From an uncultured Verrucomicrobiales bacterium (lineage in GTDB: Bacteria; Verrucomicrobiota; Verrucomicrobiia; Verrucomicrobiales; Akkermansiaceae), in NCBI GenBank assembly GCA_905478925.1, contig CAJQKQ010000037.1, positions 1 to 64,000 of the forward strand: a DNA stretch of 64,000 nucleotides. Direction: 5' to 3'. Shown here one piece after another: positions 54,899 to 61,801 of this stretch (the first letter of the stretch is position 1; every line of letters starts with the position of its first letter). A program made the position numbers and the translations under genes. The notes under the pieces are model-generated. The model had not been told where the DNA came from. It was given only the letters and a program-made list of their open reading frames with translations, and ran no database searches.

Positions 54899-55792
54899 AT
54901 GCGCCATTATTTTCTTAGATACAAACTGCCTGCTGCCGCCGTGCTGCTTGTTCTTCATGCTCCGTTGCAGGGTCAGGGTATCCAGAATGGCGCTCCGAGG
55001 GTGGTCATCCCCACCGGCAGTCGCCCGGCGATTCCTGCGAGGCCTGTGGCACGTTCTTCACGCGCTCTCTACCCATGGAAAACCTACGTAACGGCGACGA
55101 TATTCTGGTGCGGTGAACAGCCGACGGCACGCAACCCGACCCCCAACTGCAAATCATCTTGGGATACCAAGTGGTCGGCAAATTTTGGAGGCTACGATGA
55201 TCCCAATCCTGCGAACAGGATCGCGAACCATACGACCGGCGAGTTCCGTCCCAAGGGCTTTATTCCCAAGCTTAATCCTTTCTATATTGCGCTTCCCTAT
55301 AACGACGTGCTCGGGTGGAGCCGCCACAAGCCCGAGGCATCCAAAGTGATCCCATGGTTTACTCGGGTGCGACCGGAACCCGGAAAAACCGTACTCAAGG
55401 GGCGTTGGATTCAGATCTTCTGGAACAAGCGCAGCTGCTATGCGCAGTGGGAGGACTGCGGCCCTTGGGTGACAGACGACTGGCAGTATGTATTCGGCAC
55501 CAAGAAGCCCAAGACCAGCCAGAATGGGGCTGCAGGAATCGACCTCTCGCCCTCGATCCGAGACTACCTTGGCGTGAAGTCAGGGACAAAAGTCCATTGG
55601 CGATTCGTTGAGGCAAGCCAGGTGCCCTACGGGCCATGGAAAAAGTATGGTGCTCAGCCGTCGCAAATCGCCCGTTCCGGATCCACCCCTGCAAAGGACG
55701 GCGAGAGCATTCAAGCACAGAGGAAATATCTAGAGTATTTGAGGAAGCTCCGCGACGAACAATATCTGAAAAAGCCGCTCAGCGAGCTCTGA
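54899..55792 (+). CDS. Secreted double-psi beta-barrel-like protein
   Basis: A 297-residue protein with a signal peptide ending near PLQGQG. The central part (about 65-250) has paired Cys residues and the segment CYAQWEDCGPWVTDD followed by NGAAGIDLSPSIRDYLGV and KVHWRFVE, which follows the pattern of a double-psi beta-barrel as in RlpA and expansin-like proteins. An Asp in CGPW and one in GIDLSP are the usual conserved positions. The N-terminal linker is Pro/Ala-rich. It may act on or bind cell-wall glycans, but this is inferred from fold alone. The thioredoxin gene follows on the same strand 68 bp downstream. Confidence 0.6.
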   Translation: MRHYFLRYKLPAAAVLLVLHAPLQGQGIQNGAPRVVIPTGSRPAIPARPVARSSRALYPWKTYVTATIFWCGEQPTARNPTPNCKSSWDTKWSANFGGYDDPNPANRIANHTTGEFRPKGFIPKLNPFYIALPYNDVLGWSRHKPEASKVIPWFTRVRPEPGKTVLKGRWIQIFWNKRSCYAQWEDCGPWVTDDWQYVFGTKKPKTSQNGAAGIDLSPSIRDYLGVKSGTKVHWRFVEASQVPYGPWKKYGAQPSQIARSGSTPAKDGESIQAQRKYLEYLRKLRDEQYLKKPLSEL

Positions 55793-55860
55793 ATTCCAGC
55801 TGCGAAGCCTCGCCATTCCTGCTCGACTTATTCCGGATATCATGGGGAGATTTGGTTCTT

Positions 55861-56823
55861 ATGAAACCATTACCTAAATTCGTATTGGCCGCGTGCGCCA
55901 TCCTCTCAGCTTCAACTGTAGTAAATGCCGGAGGCGAGGGATGGTCTGATGATTTCGAGGCATCCTCAAAGCTTGCCGCTGCCGAAGGAAAGGACATGTT
56001 GGTTGATTTCACCGGATCAGATTGGTGCGGCTGGTGTATCAAACTCAACAAGGAGGTGTTTTCCCATGACGAGTTCAAGGACGGGGTGAAGGATGGATAC
56101 GTCCTTGTGGAAATCGATTACCCGAAGGACAAATCCAAGCTGTCCGCGGAGACGATTGCGCAGAACGAGGGTCTGAAAGAAGAGTATGCAATCGCCGGAT
56201 ACCCGACGATTCTGCTCATGGATGGGAAAGGAAGGCCGTTTGCGAAAACAGGTTATCAGAAAGGTGGCCCGGTGAGCTATGTAGAGAGTCTCAAGGAACT
56301 CTCCGCTGTCAGGGAAGCACGCGACGAGGCGTTCGAAAAGGCGAGCAAGCTCGAAGGCGTAGCCAAGGCAAAGATGCTGATGGAAACGCTGAAGTCGATG
56401 GGTCTCAGCGAGGCTTTGCTTGCGAAATTCTATGGCGATGAGATAGAGACCATAAAGGCCTCAGACCCGTCCGATGAGAGTGGGTATATCAAGGGGATCG
56501 AGCAAAAGGGAAAATTTGCCGAATTCCAGGGAAAGCTGAATGCCCTAGCTTCTAAGGGGGAATTCAAGGAGGCGCTTGCCCTGACCAATGACACGATAAC
56601 GTCAGGTGGTTTTGAGGATGGTCTTTTGCAGCAGCTTTTGTTTCTGAAAGGGATGATCCATGCAGAGCTCGGCGAGTTCACCAAAGCATTGGAGTCGCTG
56701 GATAAGGCGGATGCAGCTGTACCGGAAAGTCCGATGAGCGGTCAAATCACCGCGGTCAAGGCCAAGATTTCCAAAATGCAGGAGAAAGAGAGCGTGCAGG
56801 AAACGGAAAAGAGCGAGGATTAA
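55861..56823 (+). CDS. Exported thioredoxin-fold protein with TPR-like C-terminus
   Basis: A 320-residue protein with a signal peptide ending near TVVNAG. The thioredoxin domain (residues about 25-140) has the redox motif DWCGWCIKL in VDFTGSDWCGWC and the cis-Pro segment AGYPTILLMDGKGRP, as in DUF255/thiol reductases of PVC bacteria. Residues 220-310 are helical with a TPR-like unit (GMIHAELGEFTKALESLDKAD). It probably works on disulfides in the periplasm. The ATG at 55861 is preferred; the longer open frame upstream overlaps the double-psi barrel gene. An unusually long terminator follows 7 bp after the stop. Confidence 0.78.
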   Translation: MKPLPKFVLAACAILSASTVVNAGGEGWSDDFEASSKLAAAEGKDMLVDFTGSDWCGWCIKLNKEVFSHDEFKDGVKDGYVLVEIDYPKDKSKLSAETIAQNEGLKEEYAIAGYPTILLMDGKGRPFAKTGYQKGGPVSYVESLKELSAVREARDEAFEKASKLEGVAKAKMLMETLKSMGLSEALLAKFYGDEIETIKASDPSDESGYIKGIEQKGKFAEFQGKLNALASKGEFKEALALTNDTITSGGFEDGLLQQLLFLKGMIHAELGEFTKALESLDKADAAVPESPMSGQITAVKAKISKMQEKESVQETEKSED

Positions 56824-56830
56824 TTCTGTG

Positions 56831-56874
56831 AAAAAGAAAGCCCATTCCCGGTTTCGGGAATGGGCTTTCTTTTT
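56831..56874. terminator. Bidirectional intrinsic terminator with a perfect 20-bp stem
   Basis: Two perfectly complementary 20-nt arms, 56831-56850 (beginning with AAAAA) and 56855-56874 (ending in TTTTT), enclose a GTTT loop. The stem therefore presents a T-run in both directions. It separates the thioredoxin gene (plus) from the convergent SNF2 gene (minus). Confidence 0.93.
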
Positions 56875-56913
56875 AAATCAGTCCGGGCAGCCAGCGGCCG
56901 CGGCGTGCCGAGA

Positions 56914-59900
56914 TCAGAGGTTGTCCTTGCTCTGCTTTTTTGCTGCTTTCTTCGCTGGCTTTGCGGCTTTGGCAGCCTTCTCTTTTTCCTCGTTCATCTC
57001 ATCGTCGTCGATGGTGTGAGTGAGGATAAACTGGAGATCGTCTATGCCAAGGTTGGAGGCGAAGCCTTCGTCGCCGAGGACGTTGGTGACGAGCTGGGTC
57101 TTCTGATGCTGGAGGATGCGGATCTTCTCTTCCACCGTGTCGCGAGTAAGCAGGCGGTAGGCGATGACCTTGTTTTTCTGGCCGATGCGGTGCGTCCGGT
57201 CGATCGCCTGGTTTTCCACGGCGGGGTTCCACCATGGATCGTAGAGGATGACGTAGGATGCGGAGGTGAGGTTGAGCCCCGCACCGCCCGCCTTGAGCGA
57301 GAGCATGAAGACGGATGGGTCCTTGGTCGTTTGGAAACGCTCGATCTCGCCTTTGCGATCCTTGGTCTGGCCGGTCAGGTAATTGAACGGGCGCGCTTCC
57401 AGTTCGAGGCGAGCCTTGATCAAGTCCAGCATTGAGACGAACTGCGAGAAGACCAGCACCTTGTGCCCTTCCTCGTGGAGCTGGTCCAGGAGGTAGAATA
57501 GGGATTCCATCTTCGCGGATTCCTCCTTGAGGTATTTCGGATCGATGAGGCCGGGGTGGCAGCAGATCTGGCGGAGGCGCATGAGGCCTTGTAGGATCGC
57601 AAAGGAATTCTTTTTGACCGCCTCGTCGGAGTCCATTCCAAGCAGGGCTTTCTGGATTCGCTTGAGCTCGTTCTTGTAGAGTTCGAGCTGCACGTTTTCC
57701 ATTTTTGAATAGACTTCTTCCTCCGTTCTCGGCGGGAGATCCTGGGCTACCTGGAGCTTCGTCCGGCGCAGCAGGAAGGGGCGCAGGCGGGAGGCTAGGC
57801 GGTTCTGGGAAAGTGGGTCCTTCCTTTTATCAAAGCGCTTCTTGAAGTAGGCGCGGTTGCCGAGTACGCCGGGCATCGCAAATGCCATCAGGGACCACAT
57901 GTCGAGCAGGCGGTTCTCGATCGGCGTTCCCGTAAGGACGAGGCGATTCTGGGAATCCAGTTCGCGGGCGCACTTGGCTGCCTTCGAGTCGGGGTTCTTG
58001 ATCTGCTGGCCTTCGTCGAGGATGGTTGTGAGCCATTTGATCCCGCCGAGCTCTTCTCCGCAGACGCGGAGCTGGGCGTAGTTGAGAACCAGCATATCGA
58101 CGTTGTTCTGGATATGATCCACATTGATGTCGTCGCGGTTCTTGAGGATTTTGACCCTGAGCTCCGGGGTGAATTTCTCCGCTTCCGAATACCAGACATC
58201 CAGCACGGATTTCGGGCAGACAATGAGAGCCGGTTTGTGAGATGCACCGGTGTCCTTGTGGCGCTTGAAGAGCCAGAGGAGGTAGGTGAGAGACTGGACG
58301 GTTTTTCCGAGTCCCATGTCATCCGCAAGGATGCCACCGAAGTTGTTTTCGGAGAGGTAGGCGAGGAAATGGAAACCGTCGATCTGGTAGGGACGCAGGG
58401 TTGCGTTGAGGCCATCGGGGAGGGGAGGTGTGACCTCCAGCTTGATATCGTTGGCGCGGTTCTTGATGCGCTCCCATGCCTTCGGATCGAAGACCTCGGC
58501 GGCCTTGGGATCGGCAAGCTGCAGTGCGTGCATGCGGTGGGTCTCGCCGGAGAGGTCGAAGGGATCGAGACCGAGACGGGTGACGGCTTCGCGCTGATCG
58601 GCGTCGAGCTTGATTTCCAAACGCATCCACGAGCCGTCGTCCATGCGGACATAACCGCCGCGTGCGGCGACGAGCTGGCGGATCTGTGCCTTGGAGAGAT
58701 TGACACCCTGCACGTCGATGACGATGCGGAGATCGAACCAGTCGATGTCCTGCCCAACGACCTCGAAGCGGACGGCGGCGGTGACAGGGTCATCGAGGAT
58801 GGATTTCAGGCGGAGGTCGATATCAAGCTCGATCCCGGGAGGCATGGAGCGAACCCATTCGGCGAATTTCTCGGGGAACTGCTTGGTGATCCGCGACTTG
58901 AAGGCGTTGAGCTTCTCGTCGTATGCGAGGGACATTTCGTCGAGGACGGGCGGGACGGGGTGCAGCGGCTCGCGAGCGAAACGAAGGAGCTGCTTGCCCT
59001 TGACCGGCTGTTGTTCGACGAGTTCCCAACCTTCCTTGGTGAGGCGCTCGGTGCGGCGTCCCTTGATTTCGATCGCAGTGACATCGGTGACAAGATGCTC
59101 GGTCTCTGCGGCGGTCAGGCCGGCGACGAGTTTTAGCTCGAGCTTGGGCTTCAGTTCGAGATCGACCACGCGTTTCTTCAGGGATACCGGGAGAGTGGCT
59201 CCGATCTTGCGCAGGAATTCGACGCCTTCGAGGGAATCGATCACCTTGCGCGGGATGAGGTAGCGGGGCATGACCTCGGTATCCTCGAGCCAGCGCGGTG
59301 GACCGGGGAAGACGGTTTCGTCGGACTGGTAAAGCTCCTTGCGTCCTGGAAGCAGGCGCACCGAGTGGGAGACGTTTTCTCCCGTTGCTGTCACAAGTTG
59401 GATGGCGAAGGAACTGGGATCGTAGGGCTCGTCCTCGCAGATCCAGGAAAGAGCTTCTTCAGAAACGCGGAACGTCCTGTCATCAAGGTTGACGATGTAT
59501 CCGGCGAGCGCGGGCTGTTGGAAAACCCGGTTCATGAAGCGGCATGACTCCTCCTGATCGAAGTCAAGGGTTGTGTCCCCGTATTTCCTATAGAATGCGA
59601 GGTAGTGCTCCCACAGAGTTTGTGAGGACGCGTCCATCAGCAGGGCGCCCTCCTGATGGAGCGCGACGTAGCGGTCGATGTCGGATTTCTCGCGGAGCTG
59701 GAGGTATTGGGCGTTGGGACGATCCTCTCGGATCTCCATGCGTGCCTCGTTGATGGTCGCGACCAAACGGAAGCCGACGGTCATCGGTGCGTCCTGCGGA
59801 GGGCGTTCGTTGACGTGCTCGATCCTGTCATACCAGGCGGCGACCTCGCGCTCCTGTTCCCACTCCGCCATTTTTTTCTGCACCGATGCGAGATCGGTGA

Positions 59901-60486
59901 TGACGGACATAAACTCGGGATAGGGGAGCTTCTTCTTGTAAAACGCGTAGGCGAGGAAGTTCCAGAACTCGAGAATGTCGCCGGGAGGCATTGGCCAGAG
60001 TTCGAGCGGCTCGTAGGTTGTGATCTCCCAGCGCGGGTTGATGCGAACCATGTCGTGGTCGTGGAGCTCGCCTTCGATCACATACCTGCGGTAGCGCTTC
60101 TCGATCTTGGTGACGTATTCGGCTTCCTTGTCATCGAGTTCGCGGTCGAGCTTTTCTTCGATGATGTCGAGAACCGGGGTGTCGTCGAACTCATTGGGTG
60201 ATTCCGGTAGATCTTCACCGCGATGCATGCGCTCCATCATGGTCGCGTATTGGCACGCTCCGGAAATTAGTTCGTTCTCTGCCGTGCAGGAGCCGAACCA
60301 GCGGTTCCCTTGGAGGCGGAGTGAAGTGCGGTGAGTGCCCGATTCGTCCTCGACTCGACCCTGGATGAATAGGTGGTTTCCGAAGATCTGAGTGACGGCT
60401 CCGTCTTTCTGGAGCATGTCGCCGCGTTTGCGTGCATCCTCGGGAAAGGAGTTAAGAAAATTGAGAGTGGCGCGATCCGGATTCAT
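56914..60486 (-). CDS. Long SNF2-family DNA/RNA-dependent ATPase (bacterial HepA-like type)
   Basis: A 1190-residue Swi2/Snf2 ATPase. The first 650 or so residues precede the motor and open with a possible degenerate SWIM-like zinc finger (GSCTAENELISGACQYAT, residues about 70-85). Motor motifs are I DDMGLGKTVQSL near residue 722, II LDEGQQIKN (DEGQ instead of DEAH/DEAQ), III LTGTPIENRL, IV VFSQFVSMLDLIKA, V KAGGAGLNLTSAS and VI QAIDRTHRIGQKNKV. The Lys/Ala-rich tail (AAKAAKPAKKAAKK) recalls nucleic-acid-binding tails. Such proteins translocate on duplex DNA and remodel protein-nucleic acid complexes; the partner is unknown. A terminator-like hairpin lies 17 bp upstream of its start codon. 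Confidence 0.88.
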   Translation of the reverse strand: MNPDRATLNFLNSFPEDARKRGDMLQKDGAVTQIFGNHLFIQGRVEDESGTHRTSLRLQGNRWFGSCTAENELISGACQYATMMERMHRGEDLPESPNEFDDTPVLDIIEEKLDRELDDKEAEYVTKIEKRYRRYVIEGELHDHDMVRINPRWEITTYEPLELWPMPPGDILEFWNFLAYAFYKKKLPYPEFMSVITDLASVQKKMAEWEQEREVAAWYDRIEHVNERPPQDAPMTVGFRLVATINEARMEIREDRPNAQYLQLREKSDIDRYVALHQEGALLMDASSQTLWEHYLAFYRKYGDTTLDFDQEESCRFMNRVFQQPALAGYIVNLDDRTFRVSEEALSWICEDEPYDPSSFAIQLVTATGENVSHSVRLLPGRKELYQSDETVFPGPPRWLEDTEVMPRYLIPRKVIDSLEGVEFLRKIGATLPVSLKKRVVDLELKPKLELKLVAGLTAAETEHLVTDVTAIEIKGRRTERLTKEGWELVEQQPVKGKQLLRFAREPLHPVPPVLDEMSLAYDEKLNAFKSRITKQFPEKFAEWVRSMPPGIELDIDLRLKSILDDPVTAAVRFEVVGQDIDWFDLRIVIDVQGVNLSKAQIRQLVAARGGYVRMDDGSWMRLEIKLDADQREAVTRLGLDPFDLSGETHRMHALQLADPKAAEVFDPKAWERIKNRANDIKLEVTPPLPDGLNATLRPYQIDGFHFLAYLSENNFGGILADDMGLGKTVQSLTYLLWLFKRHKDTGASHKPALIVCPKSVLDVWYSEAEKFTPELRVKILKNRDDINVDHIQNNVDMLVLNYAQLRVCGEELGGIKWLTTILDEGQQIKNPDSKAAKCARELDSQNRLVLTGTPIENRLLDMWSLMAFAMPGVLGNRAYFKKRFDKRKDPLSQNRLASRLRPFLLRRTKLQVAQDLPPRTEEEVYSKMENVQLELYKNELKRIQKALLGMDSDEAVKKNSFAILQGLMRLRQICCHPGLIDPKYLKEESAKMESLFYLLDQLHEEGHKVLVFSQFVSMLDLIKARLELEARPFNYLTGQTKDRKGEIERFQTTKDPSVFMLSLKAGGAGLNLTSASYVILYDPWWNPAVENQAIDRTHRIGQKNKVIAYRLLTRDTVEEKIRILQHQKTQLVTNVLGDEGFASNLGIDDLQFILTHTIDDDEMNEEKEKAAKAAKPAKKAAKKQSKDNL

Positions 60487-60502
60487 AGGTGTGAAGGAAA
60501 AA

Positions 60503-60523
60503 CCCGACAGATAAAAAGTCGGG
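60503..60523 (-). promoter_or_regulatory. Terminator-like hairpin in the 5' leader of the SNF2 gene
   Basis: On the minus strand a 6-bp stem CCCGAC/GTCGGG with a 9-nt AT-rich loop is followed by TTTTT, ending about 12 bp before the SNF2 start codon. No other gene is upstream on that strand, so the structure would act on the SNF2 transcript itself, as an attenuator or a stop for antisense RNA. Confidence 0.5.
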
Positions 60524-60664
60524 GGGGGCAGAGTAAGGCCGTTTTGCCGATTTGTGCAATAGGAAGTTTCAATGGACGGAAGGGAATTGAGATTGGAAAG
60601 AATCCGCTTGATGGGTGAGGAGGTGGGGGATTGGATGGAGAGAGATTAGCGAAGCCCTCCCCAT

Positions 60665-61654
60665 ATGAGTCTCAGAAAGCAGTTGAACGACATTTTGCCC
60701 GGCCTTTTACCAAACAACCCTTCCGAGGCGATCAAGGGTACGGAGCTCATCCGGCTGGCGCGCATGAGCCTCACCGGCAACTATTCGGACGCATCGCTGC
60801 GCTACCATTTCTCCATCATGTCCTGCGATCCCGGCTCGGCAATTGCGAAGGTGGAGAAGGGACAAGGCTACTATCGCCGCAGTGAGCCGCTGCCGGCGCT
60901 TTCCGGTGCACAGGAACTGATGGCGTGGACGCAGGGGCGGCTGGATGACTTGGGCGGTGCCGAAACGAGCGTGGACGGAGCGATGTTGCGGATAAGGAAA
61001 TTCCGTGCCGTCGTGACCCGCTATTTCGAAATTAACGGGCGCTTTCCCTTCGCTTTCCGTGATCCGTTCGCCTCGACTTCACCACTTGGGAACCTTTGGA
61101 AATATCCGGAGCTTGTCCTCGTTGACTGGGAGACCGGCGGCTCGCCCGATGAGGAGATGTCGCTCGATGAGACGATGCTCTCCTTCAAGCAACGGCTCGG
61201 CATCGCACCGTTCCGGTTGCACTCCGCACGGCTCAGGCTCTCGCCAACGCTGACGACCTACCGCGAGGATTTTTTCCAGACGCTCTCTGTTTCGATGTGG
61301 GCACAGGGCGGCGAGTTGATCTACGCAGGGCCGATCGAAGATGAGGCGCTGGCCGACGGCTTGCGCAAGCTCAGCGCCACGTTCGGCGTGGGTGTGACAT
61401 CCTTCGGCTTGACCCCGGAAGTACTCGACGACCTCCCGCGCCCGGCGAACATCCTCAACGCGCATCCGAAGGAAACGGAGGCGATCATGGCGAAACTCGA
61501 TATCGACCGGATCGCCGAGGTGCAGTCGCGACCGCACCTCGATTGGGCTGCGCTGGGCTCGATGAGATCGGAATCGGCTGAAGCCGAAAAACTGGTGACC
61601 TGGCTGACGAACTGCATCGACCGCAGGAAGGCGGAGCCGTTCAAGGACGAATGA
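60665..61654 (+). CDS. Hypothetical protein with possible N-terminal winged helix
   Basis: I do not recognise this 329-residue protein. Its first 75 or so residues (LNDILPGLLPNNPSEAIKGTELIRLA, then ASLRYHFSIMS and IAKVEKGQGYYRRS) look like a compact helix-helix-wing DNA-binding domain of the kind found in restriction-associated or HARE-HTH-like proteins. The remaining part is alpha/beta without known motifs (VVTRYFEINGRFPF, LSVSMWAQGGELIYAGPIED). It has no signal peptide or membrane segment. It is divergent from the SNF2 gene with 178 bp between start codons. A DNA-related role is inferred from context only. Confidence 0.55.
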   Translation: MSLRKQLNDILPGLLPNNPSEAIKGTELIRLARMSLTGNYSDASLRYHFSIMSCDPGSAIAKVEKGQGYYRRSEPLPALSGAQELMAWTQGRLDDLGGAETSVDGAMLRIRKFRAVVTRYFEINGRFPFAFRDPFASTSPLGNLWKYPELVLVDWETGGSPDEEMSLDETMLSFKQRLGIAPFRLHSARLRLSPTLTTYREDFFQTLSVSMWAQGGELIYAGPIEDEALADGLRKLSATFGVGVTSFGLTPEVLDDLPRPANILNAHPKETEAIMAKLDIDRIAEVQSRPHLDWAALGSMRSESAEAEKLVTWLTNCIDRRKAEPFKDE

Positions 61655-61801
61655 GAATTTGAATTAGGTGGATTCATCGGTATCTCGAGGAGGTAAAGAG
61701 AAAGTAAATTCCTCCGTCATCTTGAGAAAACTGCTGGAATTGGGACGTATCCCTGTCAGTGTGAAGCAACCCCAGAGGCATCTTCGGTGCCGACTTTGAC
61801 G

